Positions 1 through 64,000 of a DNA stretch of 64,000 nucleotides are shown here, piece after piece. The notes under the pieces are model-generated. The model saw only the letters and a list, made by a program, of their open reading frames with translations. It did no database searches and had not been told where the DNA came from. The stretch comes from Cranoglanis bouderius (Eukaryota; Chordata; Actinopteri; Siluriformes; Cranoglanididae), in assembly GCA_023630585.1 (NCBI GenBank), contig CM042553.1, positions 13,851,020-13,915,019 on the forward strand, read 5' to 3'. Made by a program: the position numbers and the translations under genes. The number at the start of each line of letters is the position of its first letter. Within the stretch, counting starts at the first letter, position 1.

Positions 1-14774
<14,774 letters not shown>

Positions 14775-15010
14775 GGTGCCAATCTTATGTTCAGCAGCCT
14801 GTCCGGCACAAAGCACTGCAAACCAGAAAACGTTGTTTTTCTCAAGTCCTCGGAGTGACTTGACAGGAAAATTACACAAGTGTCTTTTCTCTGACCTTCA
14901 AAATATGTCTGATGACTGTTGCACATTTCTCAGAGAACAGAGTTTTAAAAGACAGGCACTGTGCTTGAGCGGTCCAATCCAGCCCCCTCCTGCCTGCCAT
15001 TGGTCAGAGC
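14775..15010 (-). promoter_or_regulatory. Probable CILP2 5' UTR and promoter
   Basis: Upstream of the ATG on the minus strand are a TTTTAAAA TATA-like element (14943-14950), an ATTGG box (about 14972) and a CCAAT in TGACCAATGGC (about 14998). Spacing fits a start site near 14.91 kb. Sequence-only prediction. Confidence 0.4.
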
Positions 15011-17130
15011 ACATCTGAACCCATGTTAAAAAGAAAAAAGAAAAAGGTAACTGGAGGAGAGAACAGAATGGGGTGCCTCATTGAAACTGCTGTTTGTTTA
15101 TTAGGGCAGGAATGTTGTGTGTGTCATTCTTCCTCATGCATATTCACAGGAGTTATGTGAGGTGTACTGGTTTTATTCTGCATGTTATATGGATCCACTG
15201 TTGATTTCATTTAGGTGTTATTAGATATTAGCTGGACAAATAAATATTAATGCCATAAATAAAATTTACTGCATTATTACTACCATTTCTGATTTCACTG
15301 CCATTCATGAGCTGTGTTTGCACTTATGCAGAAATCACACACATTTGATATGTGATTATAAGTTATTAACATGTTGATGTTCACGTGAAAAAAATGTGTT
15401 CACGTGAAAAAAATGTGTTCACGTGAAAAAACATGTGAAGGTGCATTTCACCATTATGTCCTAAAACTGCACATCTGAATTCAAGTAAACACAAGTGACA
15501 TCATATGAACAATACCCTTCATGTGCAAAAATAACATGGAGAATGAATCATGTGAGGAAATCTGAAAAATTAAATCACATGAACTACATGTGAAAAATGA
15601 ACGTGGAAAATTTATTGTGAGAAAATCACATTATTCATGTGAGAAAATGAACGTTAAAAAAATAATAATGTGAAAAATTAACGTGAGAAATGAATTTGAG
15701 GAAAATTAATTGTGAGAAAATTTAATCGAAATGAGAAAATCACATGTGAAAAATAAAATCATATACATGTGAAAAATGTATGAAACCCAAAATTTACATG
15801 TATAATTTTTCACCTTCTATGTATGGGTTTATTTGATGACTATTTACCCTGTTGGAGCTTAAGCACTGATGTGACACTAATCTTATGCTTAAACGGTTTA
15901 TCCTCAAGAGTGACTCAGTGAATTACAATTTGTCAGTGTCCTGGCAGGGAAAAAATGTATTCTTTTATATGGTGCCCAGCTGTTCAAACTGTAAGAAATC
16001 TCTCATGAATCTGACATGTGGACTTCCCCTGTCAAGGCCTTTGACTGACAATAACCACTCTGCATTGTTGAAACGTTCCTCTATGTTCCTTTTACGTCTG
16101 TCTTATTTAACCTTAATGTCCACCAATCACATGATTCTCCATTGCCAAACGAGGAAACAGCGTCCCGTTTCATGTGGGTCAGAAAACATTGTGAACTGGA
16201 GCCTGATATGCACATGAAGAGCTACTGACTTGTATTTTATGCTTCATCAGAAACGGTAATAATGTTTTGAAAACTAACACTTGCTTGCCATCATAGTTGG
16301 CAAGGAGATTTCAGCGCATTTACAATTTCCTGAGACAAAAATATTTTAAGGTCTGTTTGAAGTTGTGGATTGATTGAAGTTATAAAAGCAATAAATCAAA
16401 ATCAGCCACACGGTGTGGACTGATTACTGAAAATTACTGGGGGGAAAAGAGGCTATAAAGGATAGAGACTGTAATTTGGATGTGAATGAAAAGAGTCTGC
16501 TCAATACCAAACAGCCAAATTTCCTGCTGAAGCACAGACCAAAATATGTTCTTAGCCTCTGTCCTCAGTCTAAACAGATTTTCAGATTTTCCTTAGTTGA
16601 CATATTGAGCGCACATGACTTCAAGTCATCAATCATCAAAATGTTCTTTGGGTGTTTGGAGATTACAGAGGTTTCTTTTTTATTGTCTGAATTTTTACAA
16701 TGCTACTTCATATGAAATACACTGATATAAACAGACTTTTTAAAATATCATATGTAAAAAAATTTTTTTATACTTTTTGATAACCTCAGTGAACCTAAAG
16801 CTAAATATTTGTTGAAAGAGGAATATACGGATGTCCTGACATGACCTTTGCCACAAACTGTTTCTCTCCTTTCTGGGCAATTTATACTGGAACTGTTGTT
16901 AGGGAACAAACGGTCATTCTTGCACCCACGCCATTTTCCTGATGTTGAGTAAATCTCTGAGTTAAGATAATATACTCTATGGTCTAAAACTTTTACTTTT
17001 TTCCAAAATTTGGGGTTTATGACTGTAACATCCAATTGTTACCCTGTTCAGTGGTGGCTAGGAGTGACCATTAATCTTAACTTCAGGAGGTTTGTGGCTA
17101 AGAAGCTCATGAAAACACATGGGAAGTTAA
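15011..17130. other. Intergenic DNA between CILP2 and YJEFN3
   Basis: About 2.1 kb. It contains the CACGTG/CATGTGA repeat zone (15378-15810) and otherwise no feature I can support. The two genes are in tandem orientation, so this holds the YJEFN3 3' flank and the CILP2 upstream region. Confidence 0.6.
15378..15810. repeat. CACGTGAAAA / CATGTGAAAA-rich repeat zone
   Basis: Begins with about 2.7 tandem copies of a 19-bp unit containing gttcacgtgaaaaa (15378-15431). It then degenerates into scattered catgtgaaaa, tgtgagaaaa and tcacatga motifs to about 15810. A related zone in the complementary sense (ttttcacatg, ttctcacatg) lies at 45530-45705. Confidence 0.8.
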
Positions 17131-17146
17131 CAGGTTCAAAGACAAT

Positions 17147-17152
17147 TTATTT
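17147..17152 (-). terminator. Candidate YJEFN3 polyadenylation signal
   Basis: AATAAA on the minus strand, 629 bp beyond the stop codon, giving a 3' UTR of about 0.65 kb. Other A-rich hexamers exist nearby, so the exact cleavage site is uncertain. Confidence 0.4.
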
Positions 17153-17780
17153 GAATTCAAGTTTGATCTAAACTGGTGTTAAACACAACCTTTTCAAACA
17201 AAGAAACTATATACCAATCTATTCACTGTTTAACCATATAAAGGTTTTGTGTTCTGGGCAACCATGAGCTATTTAAAAAGTTTATAACTGAAAAAAAATA
17301 AAGAAAAACGTATATATCATATAAATAAACATTTAAAAATGGCTGCAGAAATACACTTTAATTGTATGTAGTACATAGAATAATTTAACGCATTTGCCAG
17401 TTTTACTGTCCAATACTAACTCTAATACTAAAGAATATTGAGGGGGTTTTTTAACCATAAAATTTAATGAAGGGAAAAAGCTTTGACCAATTGTCATAAC
17501 AGTCAGAATATTTTCTATCATGTGAAATTGCATAAATATATGAGCAAAAAAAAAACAAAAATACATAATAGAATCTTCATTTTCAAGCAAACAAAAAAAT
17601 AACTTAAGCTACGCACTTTCACTTAAGCACATACCCACATACATCATATCGGGCCACCACGACAGTCTCTGTGTACAAACTTCTAGACATTTTACCACAG
17701 TAACAACCTATAAAGTACAAAATGTGAATGTGTATATATAATTCATACATATCCAAAATATGTTTTTTGTTGTGCCAGTG

Positions 17781-56827
<39,047 letters not shown>

Positions 56828-57100
56828 CTTTGCCAGGGAGAGATACAGAGCAGGGTACAGGTGATGAGATTCAGCAGCAGATTCTTCTGTACCAGTCAGC
56901 CCCTCTCTCTCTCTCTCTTTCTCAAGCCCGTCCTCTGTCTCTGCCTCTCCTGTGCTGGCTGGGTGGATGATAAATCAGCCTCCACACATGGATCAGCTGT
57001 TCTTTCAGTCGCTGTTGGCCAATTAAGAAGCAGAGAATGCCAGAGAGAGGCATCTGATTGGCTGAAGTAGCCAGTGCTGCTCGCTCACTCAAGGGGAGGC
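56828..57100 (-). promoter_or_regulatory. YJEFN3 5' UTR and promoter region
   Basis: GC-richer than its surroundings. In the gene's orientation there is CCAAT in CTTCAGCCAATCAG (57053-57066) and an ATTGG in TTAATTGGCCAA (about 57015). A (GA)n-like stretch follows in the putative 5' UTR (56905-56935). No clear TATA box. Start of transcription probably near 56.95-57.0 kb. Confidence 0.5.
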
Positions 57101-57540
57101 TGCATCACTTTGTGTAGCAGCATCTTCAAAATATGCAACACATCATGGTGCAGTTTAATATCAGACATTTCCAAGCTTGTTCGCATATTCATAATGCTCC
57201 TCTCAATGGACTATCAGTGGAAATCTAGATCTCATATGACATTTACGAATGAAAAATATTGTAATATTGTGGATGCATATCAATATAATTTTTTTTTAAA
57301 TGATAAGATCGGTCACAGTTTTGAAGTAAATAGTTTATTTCTAGTTATATTTAAGGGTGATTAAAGCTAAAGCTAATTTGTTATTTTAATTATTAAGGTT
57401 ACAGTCAAATGCAAAATTATTGGCAGCCTTCAAGAAAATGGCTGTATAAAATAAATATTACTATTTAATCAAACACAATTAAAGAAACCATATGCCTGCC
57501 CTCAATAACACATTGCACAGTTATTGGCATTCTTAAATAT

Positions 57541-57713
57541 ACACTATATGGGCAAAGGTTTGTGGATACCTGATGGTCACCCATATGTGGTTCTTTCCCA
57601 AACTGCTGCCACAAAGTTAGAAGCACACAATTCTATAGAATGTCTTTGTATGCTGTAATACTAAAGAAAAATCCCCAAAGCCATCAACTGCATTTATCAT
57701 ATCTAGTTTTGCT

Positions 57714-57715
<2 letters not shown>
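57541..57715 (+). repeat. MITE fragment (CACTATATGGGCAAA type)
   Basis: actatatgggcaaaggtttg, cccatatgtggttctttccc and gaatgtctttgtatgctgta are the left end of a common fish Tc1/mariner-type MITE; the right end is not present. Confidence 0.65.

Positions 57716-57792
<77 letters not shown>
57714..57792. repeat. (TC)n-(CA)n compound microsatellite
   Basis: TC block 57714-57749 followed by CA block 57752-57792, directly joined to the Tc1 relic. Confidence 0.97.
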
Positions 57793-57794
<2 letters not shown>

Positions 57795-57795
<1 letters not shown>

Positions 57796-58680
57796 CAATA
57801 CCATTAAAATCACCTGTCTAATATTGTGTAGGTCCCTCTTGTGCTGCCAAAACAGCTCTGACCCATTGAGGCATGGACTCCACAAGACCTCTGGAGGTGT
57901 GCTGTGGTATATGCCACACCAAGACAGATCTTTAAGTTCTGCAAGTTGCGAGGTGGAGCCTCCATAGATTGGACTTGTCTGTCCAGCACATCCCACAGAT
58001 GCGCGATCAGATTGAAATCTGGGGAATTTGAAGGCTAAGTCAACACCTTGAACTCGATCGTGTTCCTCAAACCATTCCTGAACAATTTTTGCAGTGCAGC
58101 AGGGCGCATTATCCTGCTGAAAGAGGCCACTGCCATTAGGGAACACTGTTGCAATGAACGGGTGTACTTGGTCTGCAACATTCTTTAGGTTGGGGCTGCA
58201 TGTCAAAGTAACACCACATGAATGCCAGGACACAAGGTTTCCCAGCAGAACATTGTCCAGAACATTGCCGTCCACATGATGTAAAAGAAAACGCGATTCA
58301 TCAGACTAGGCCACCTTCTTCCATTTCTCCATGGTCCAGTTCTGATGCTTACGTGCCAATTGTAGATGCTTTCAGTGGTGGGCAGGGGTCAGCATGGGCA
58401 CCCTGACCAGTCTGTGGCCACGCAGCCCCATACGCAGCAAGCTGTGATGCACTCTGTGTTCTGACACCATTCTATTATACCCAGCATTAACTTTTTCAGC
58501 AATTTATGCTACAATAGCTCTTTTGTGGGACTGGGCCAGACGGGCTAGTCTTCTCTCCCCATGCGCATCAATGAGCCTTTCTTGGACCACTTTTGGTAGG
58601 TTCTAACCATTGCATAGCGGGAACACCCCACAAGACCTGCCATTTTGGAGATGTTCTGACCCAGTCGTCTAGCTACCACA
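57795..58680 (-). pseudogene. Tc1-like transposase relic, minus strand
   Basis: Reading leftward from about 58680: RRLGQNISKMAGLVGCSRYA and YQKWSKKGSL (helix-turn-helix); then after a deletion LLGNLVSWHS, HPFIATVFPNGSGLFQQDNA (second catalytic Asp), EWFEEHDRVQGVDLAFKFPR and finally ELFWQHKRDLHNIRQVI-type text. PDLNPIEHLW is degraded by frameshifts. Terminal repeats are not recognisable. Confidence 0.85.
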
Positions 58681-58689
58681 ATTTGGCAA

Positions 58690-59110
58690 AAATGGCATGG
58701 AAGAGTGGCAAGGTGAAAACCACTGCCAAAACAGAACATTAAGGCTCATCTGAATTTTGCCAAAACACACCTTGACGATCCTCAAACCTTTTGGGAGAAT
58801 GTTCTGTGGATTGATGAGTCAAAAATGGAACTGTTTGGAAGTCAGGGGTCTGGTTACATCTGGCGTAAACCAAACACATACCTACGGTCAAGCATGGTGG
58901 TGGAAGTGTGATGGTGTGGGAAGTGTGATGGTGTGGGGATGCTTTGCTGTTTCAGGGCCTGGGCAGCTTCCAATAATTGAGGAAAACATGAATTCTGATC
59001 TCCACCAGAAAATCCTAAAGGAGAATGTCCGGTTTTCAGTCCATAAATTGAAACTCAAGCACAGCTGCATTATGAAGCAAGACAATGATCCAAAGCATAG
59101 GAGTAAATCC
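58690..59110 (+). pseudogene. Tc1-like transposase fragment, plus strand
   Basis: Central catalytic part only: KTHLDDPQTFWENVLWIDES-like text (first catalytic Asp), then GGGSVMVWGCFAVSGPGQLP and IMKQDNDPKHRSKS (second Asp) ending in TAG. Contains a 17-bp tandem duplication (gaagtgtgatggtgtgg, about 58902-58936). Different Tc1 family from its left neighbour and joined to it head-to-head. Confidence 0.85.
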
Positions 59111-61014
59111 TAGTCCTAGAAGTAAGTGAAAGACTAAAACTCTCTGGTTGACTCTGCCAGGAGGTTACAACTACACTATAATGTTTTTCACCACATGTAA
59201 CCAAAGCAACACAGAAATGATTGGGCAACACGAGAGTCAATGTTTTACAAAGGCTCCAGTTTTTAACCCTTTGGTCTGAATGGAAGAGGAACGTACATAT
59301 GGACTATCCTAAGAATAGAAAAAGAGATAGAACTGTCCTGTATGGAAGACTGTCCAAGATCCTTTACAAGTGTCTCCAACCTTGTTAGACATTAGATCAA
59401 GAGATTTATTGTTATTTTATCCAGGGAAGGCATCACAAAATATTAACTGTGGGGTTGCTCATCAATTTGAAACCAGCAAGTAGTATTCACGCCTCTACTG
59501 CCAAGAAGTCTAGTCCTTCTTGCTACTAATTTGTATGCCTCAAATACCCTTAAAATATTCTTCAAACAGAAAGGAAGCGATTGAAGAAAGACTATTTTAG
59601 GCCTTTAACCTTGACCCAATCAAATCAGTTCATTTGCTGGGTACAGTGATGATTCCTTATAAATCATTCAAATATTAAACCACTCATTCTTGAGATGTCG
59701 CAAATCTTGGATGGATGAATGAATGCACAGACTCACAGACAAAAAAATAATGCCTCCACTATATTTTGGTGGACGCAAAAAATGCAATAATCACACATTT
59801 AAAAAATGCTCGGTTAAAATAAAACTGTACAAAATTCTTCTAGAATTTAAGCTGAAAATACTGCTCCTTTTCATGATAGGCTATGGGGTTGTAGAAACTT
59901 TTTTTTGTACTGATAAGGTCTGTACATCTATAAGATGCAACAATGTAACCTGAAAACAGATGCATTTGCATTCATTCACATATTACAAACAAATGTATGC
60001 TATTTGTAAATTTAATGAACACTTAATCATCTGCAAATGTTAATATGGCACACCTATTTTTTTTTTTTTTTTTTTTTTTGTAACAGTTGCATGAACAACA
60101 TAATTTAAAACTCCAGCAGCTGAAATCTTACAAAAAGGCAAAGGCAGTTAGAAAAAAAGAGGCGGAATGTATATTTTCTGTATGATTGTATGTAATATAA
60201 AATAACTGAAGGAAATTGTGTAATGAATAGTGTTTCATTAGATTGAGTACATTTTCTCAATCACTCAGTATGAAACAAAGAAAATAGTACTATAATCACA
60301 ATTAATAACACTTGTGATTGTTCTAAATAATTGAATCCAACTCTGTTTAAGAATAATTAAAATCTTCTACAGGGAGTTATTTCTGGGTCTGCAATTTTAA
60401 TTATATGTACGTGTAGTGTTTGCAGGTCTTTCTGTTGAATGAAGACCGAGTCAACACTCCCCCCTTCAGAGTGTGTGATGTTACTGCAGCTGGTCACAAG
60501 AGGACTCGGATAATAAAGACTAATCAGAACACTGACAAATAGCCATAACAAGCTGCTTGTTACCCGTGCTTTCATTATCTAATTAAATATAGTCAGGTAA
60601 GTCAGTGATAATCACCAGCACATTGGTATTACTACATTTTTGTACATAATGAAAATTGCCTGGCAAACATGAACATGAAGGCAGGTAGAAAAAAAAAATG
60701 CAGCTTTGTAGTAGCACCCTTTGAGATACTTACAGGATCAGAGATACTTGTTATTGCTGCATGGAAAAATATCAACATCTCTTTATTTCTCTTATATCTT
60801 CATTTCTTTACTTTTACAAACATGGCAAGTAGGAATTTGACTTGCCAAGCGTGGAGATGTGAATGTCTGACTAAATTAGTGGTGTTTTGTGGCTAAAAAA
60901 AAAAAAAAAAAAAAAAAAAGTTAGTCTGGGAGGGGTGTTAAATTAGCATATCCAGTAATATCCATGTGGCTGAACTGATGAACCCAATAAAAAAAAAAAA
61001 AATGAAACTTCAGA

Positions 61015-61700
61015 TGTAATAAATACTCCAGTCCAGTCTGATTGGCTAGAAGGTGTTAATTAATTATCTATAACAGCAGTCCTGAACAGAAGTTCTGGCT
61101 GCAAATCAGTTCACAAGTTTATATTAATACTCTTGTTCTAATAAGAGTATTAATCCTATAATAAAAAATGTACACATTGACTTGCATGGCCACATAAACA
61201 GATTTTTGAATGATGTAATTGTTGATATAACATTTTCTGTAAGTAGACATTTCACATTTATGGAAGGAGTCTCCAGTACTTTGTAACAATCAGAGGTAAA
61301 GCTGTAACAAAGCTTTCTGCGACAGGAAAGTCTTCAGGACAGAGTGCTCTGTGCGTTGCGGTTTCTCAGTAACTTGACAAGCTGCTTTTTTTGTCTTAAA
61401 TTTCGAGAGAGAAAAATTGAGATGCTGGTGAAGGAATGACATAATGATGTAATTACTGCTATAACGTAAATAAGAACGGGACCTACCTTTTCCTCACAGA
61501 TGGTAAACAACGAGGCTATAAATGGTTAAGAAGTATGTGACTTTCATTAATAAATACATTTTAATTATTGGCAAATTGCTGTGGTATAAAGAAAAGTAAA
61601 CACTTCGAGATGTGCAGCTGTTGGAAAATAATCAACTTCAGGGTAAACAACAGTAAGCTGTATCACATCAGGATTATTTTCCTAAATTAATACTGTACCT
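61015..61700 (+). repeat. Family X, copy 8
   Basis: cagtctgattggctagaagg, ttaattatctataacagcag, catttatggaaggagtctcc, aaatttcgagagagaaaaat and tcaacttcagggtaaacaac follow family X in order. Confidence 0.8.
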
Positions 61701-62605
61701 CATGCATAATTTATTTTTAAAAAAATTTATATTATATATATATAAAATAAAAAAAGCACAACAGATCAAATTTAGTTTTTATTATAATCATTAACGGACA
61801 GACCAAAAATAAATGAAATTGGGGTTTTTTTTGTACAATTCAGAAAGGGGATGCATACAGTGCTGACATCCCTGGACAATGGAATGGCGTTAGCTCTCAG
61901 CAGCATCAGGCAGTAGTCAGAACCACAGTCAGATACAGGCCTCCTTATTCCACAGGCAGCTCAGACCCTGAGAGAAGAGCTTAAGAACAGTAAGAACTCC
62001 ACCTCAATGTGCTCGTGGGGGCTAGAAGCTGACCAAATCCTGGCTGAGAGTATTTACTTACAGGCTTTTGTAAAGAGGAGTGAGGTGGAGAGAAAAAAAT
62101 AAAAAATTTGTTGATCATGGACTACCGGTCCTTCCAGCTTAATCGAAATCCCAGGAACACTGCCAGCAACTAAATCAGTTTAGAAGCAACAGGAGTTGGG
62201 GGGGAAGCATGCCCATAATTTTAGGATTGAATATTATATTTTTCCCCCCATTCAGTCCTACATTTGAGCAGTGTTACAGAAGACATTTGCTTATTATCTC
62301 TAATAGGCAAAAACCGGTGTGCGCTGTCCTGCACAACGCTTTTCTACTAGCATTAAACACTGTACTACAGCCAAATCAGCTTCTGACAAGTTTATACAAA
62401 GACATTCCAGGGGTTCCTGTTGTTGGATTTAGTCTTCAACTGAATGTTTGAAACTTCTTATGGAAAAAATATACGATGATCAAGTAGTTCAAACAGTCTA
62501 GGCCACTGAATTATCCTTCATTTAAAGTGAAGCACACCCATGTACAGTTTTAAATATCCCCATTTACAAACATAACCTAAAAGCATTAAAAAGAGATAAT
62601 GAAAG

Positions 62606-62637
<32 letters not shown>

Positions 62638-63023
62638 AAAAAAAAACCACACCACACACTTAATCAAACACTTCCCAAGTTCCAGCCCCGGTCCCTTTTC
62701 CTCCAAAAAAATCATGTGTCCACGATTTCAAGAAGAGCTGAAAAGAGGACACAAATTCAAACAAATTCAAAACAAAACAAAAAATACAAACAGTAGTCCA
62801 ATTGTGGCAGTTCAGTAACCATGCCTCCCCAAACAAAAAAAAAAAACTTGGTTAAATTTTTTTAAGCTTATTTTAGAATTGAAAAATACACACTAAACTG
62901 CCAGATGTAAAACCACCTTAACAGTATAACAATACCTTGTACAGGTCAGCCCTAAAAAAAAAAAATTTAAAAAAAAAAAGACTCCTTTAAAGGGGAGGAG
63001 GGGGGAGAGTAAGTTTAAAAAAA

Positions 63024-63066
<43 letters not shown>

Positions 63067-63656
63067 CTTAGGATTAGTTATTTTGCACTCCCATAGTATT
63101 GTTTAAGAGACGGCAAGTGTGAGCCACACTGAAAATCTATGTTTTACAAAGCTGAAGCATTCTTAGATGGTCCTCAAAAATAAAAATAAAACATCCTGGC
63201 TTCCTGTGCAGCCTGGTTACCTCCACTTAGTCAAGAGGAAGGAGGCATGTTTGCTAACATGGAGAGGTTAACTATTCACCTTGTACACCAAAAGAATCCC
63301 ACCAGCAGCAGAAACACAAACATGGAGATGAAGGAGACCAGTGAGCGACAGACATCACCAGTGTGAATGTGGCAGAATCACTGCAGCCAACGGGGCATAT
63401 AAACAGACCTGATACACAACGTCTGTTCCAGAGGTCCAACTCTCTCTGTGTTAAATCTGATCATTCACCCAGTCTCTCAGGACTCACTCACTGTCTCAGT
63501 GGATTATTTCTGATTGGACAAAAGGTCTCCAGTAAACAGAGAGAAATGCTTTTATTGCTTGGTAGCTGGTTATCTGATATTAATTAATATCCAACTGGTG
63601 TCCAGGATTTCTATAATGAGAGATCAGTGAAGGAGCAGCGGCGATAGAGGGAGGCA
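61701..63656 (-). other. Probable 3' UTR of the third gene, with long homopolymers
   Basis: Follows the stop at 63657. On the plus strand it contains poly-A runs at 62605-62646, 62954-62980 and 63028-63064 (poly-U in the inferred mRNA). Minus-strand AATAAA candidates occur near 61711 and 61776. No transposon proteins. The assignment as UTR is inferred from position and absence of other content. Confidence 0.45.
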
Positions 63657-63790
63657 TTATTTCCAATTATTTGTCGTCTGGGAGATAGAGCGGGACGGGA
63701 TCATGTCAAGGAGATACTCCCGTTGACGATCTGCTGGAGAGGTCGTCTTGAGTACAGACAGACTCGGGTTAACATAGGCCATAGTGACAC
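63657..63790 (-). CDS. Last coding exon of an unidentified gene
   Basis: A strong acceptor (tttccttgcactgtcttcatacag) ends at 63791. From there, in phase 1, a 43-codon frame reads VTMAYVNPSLSVLKTTSPAD then RQREYLLDMIPSRSISQTT and NNWK, stopping at TAA 63659-63657. The composition looks like a real protein C-terminus and codon use is balanced. I do not recognise the family; it is not NDUFA13, the human neighbour of YJEFN3. The upstream exons lie beyond base 64000. Confidence 0.6.
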
Positions 63791-64000
63791 CTGTATGAAG
63801 ACAGTGCAAGGAAATCAATACAGACTGCATGATAATGACAATAATAATAATAATCCTGTATGTACTGAGCAAAATAATAATACTATTACTAACAGTACAT
63901 TTTACTAACAATAAACTGTGCTTTATTATTAAAAAAAACAAACAAACAAACAAACAAAAAAAAAAAACAGAAATCAAGGTTTTCTTTGATCATGCAAAAA
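63791..64000 (-). other. Intron of the unidentified gene (partial)
   Basis: Contains the pyrimidine tract of the acceptor, a (ATA)n/(AAT)n stretch at 63834-63853 and (CAAA)n at 63937-63958. Nothing coding seen. Confidence 0.5.

Larger units (their letters stand above)
57101..61700. other. Intergenic DNA upstream of YJEFN3
   Basis: Holds a MITE fragment (57541-57715), two Tc1 relics (57795-58680, 58690-59110) and a family X copy (61015-61700). 59110-61015 is AT-rich with poly-T/A runs (60058-60079, 60894-60919); a 72-codon minus-strand frame at 60357-60575 has a hydrophobic start but no other support. Confidence 0.7.

Noticed and set aside
15378..15431. CRISPR-like or satellite array
   Set aside because: Only about 2.7 units with no unique spacers; a eukaryotic tandem repeat.
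57712..58275. 187-codon minus-strand open frame as a gene
   Set aside because: It is a degraded Tc1 transposase running into a CA/TC microsatellite (Cys-Val and Arg-Glu repeats at the end).
60357..60575. 72-codon frame with signal-peptide-like start
   Set aside because: Hydrophobic N-terminus only; no conserved continuation, no splice sites or upstream promoter seen.
62209..62451. 80-codon plus-strand open frame
   Set aside because: Lies in the probable antisense 3' UTR and shows no recognisable features.

Overview
This window is nuclear DNA from a ray-finned fish, most likely an otophysan teleost of the catfish type. It contains spliced vertebrate genes with GT-AG introns, many decayed Tc1-like transposons, a DIRS-type retrotransposon, a PIF/Harbinger relic and very long microsatellites. 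The order-level assignment is a guess based on repeat style. There are no bacterial operons, CRISPR arrays or plausible functional tRNA/rRNA genes.

Two protein-coding genes lie head-to-tail on the minus strand. The first is CILP2 (cartilage intermediate layer protein 2). Its signal-peptide exon is at 14711-14774, and eight further exons run leftward until the large C-terminal exon leaves the window at base 1. All eight splice junctions are in phase and give 679 codons. The second is YJEFN3 (YjeF N-terminal domain protein 3, also called AIBP2). It runs from a 59-bp first coding exon at 56769-56827 to its stop at 17781-17783. It has six exons encoding 246 residues in complete phase, with a 28.3-kb first intron. 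CILP2 and YJEFN3 are also neighbours in human 19p13.11, so domain content and synteny agree. A last coding exon of a third minus-strand gene that I cannot name is at 63657-63790, with a probable T-rich 3' UTR at about 61.7-63.66 kb.

Layout. 1-14.9 kb: CILP2, with three Tc1-like transposons in its introns (1.33-2.92, 3.06-4.64 and 6.39-8.06 kb). 14.9-17.1 kb: the CILP2 promoter side and intergenic DNA with a CACGTG/CATGTGA-rich repeat. 17.1-57.1 kb: YJEFN3. Its introns hold a DIRS relic (22.03-25.09 kb), several non-autonomous elements, a PIF/Harbinger element with a CAG target duplication (38.23-39.22 kb) and eight large copies or arms (plus one short tail fragment) of one dispersed repeat called family X here; one of the eight lies just outside the gene at 61.0 kb. 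Two of these copies form an inverted pair with arms of about 750 bp around a truncated Tc1 (50.5-53.1 kb). 57.1-61.7 kb: intergenic DNA, including two truncated Tc1 elements joined head-to-head. 61.7-64 kb: the end of the third gene.

CILP2 is an extracellular matrix protein. YJEFN3 belongs to the AIBP/NAXE fold family but lacks the catalytic-loop aspartate of NAD(P)HX epimerases. The most unusual points are the microsatellite pair that forms and faces the splice acceptor of YJEFN3 exon 2, the second TSP1 exon in CILP2, the intact DIRS internal complementary region, and the foldback structure.
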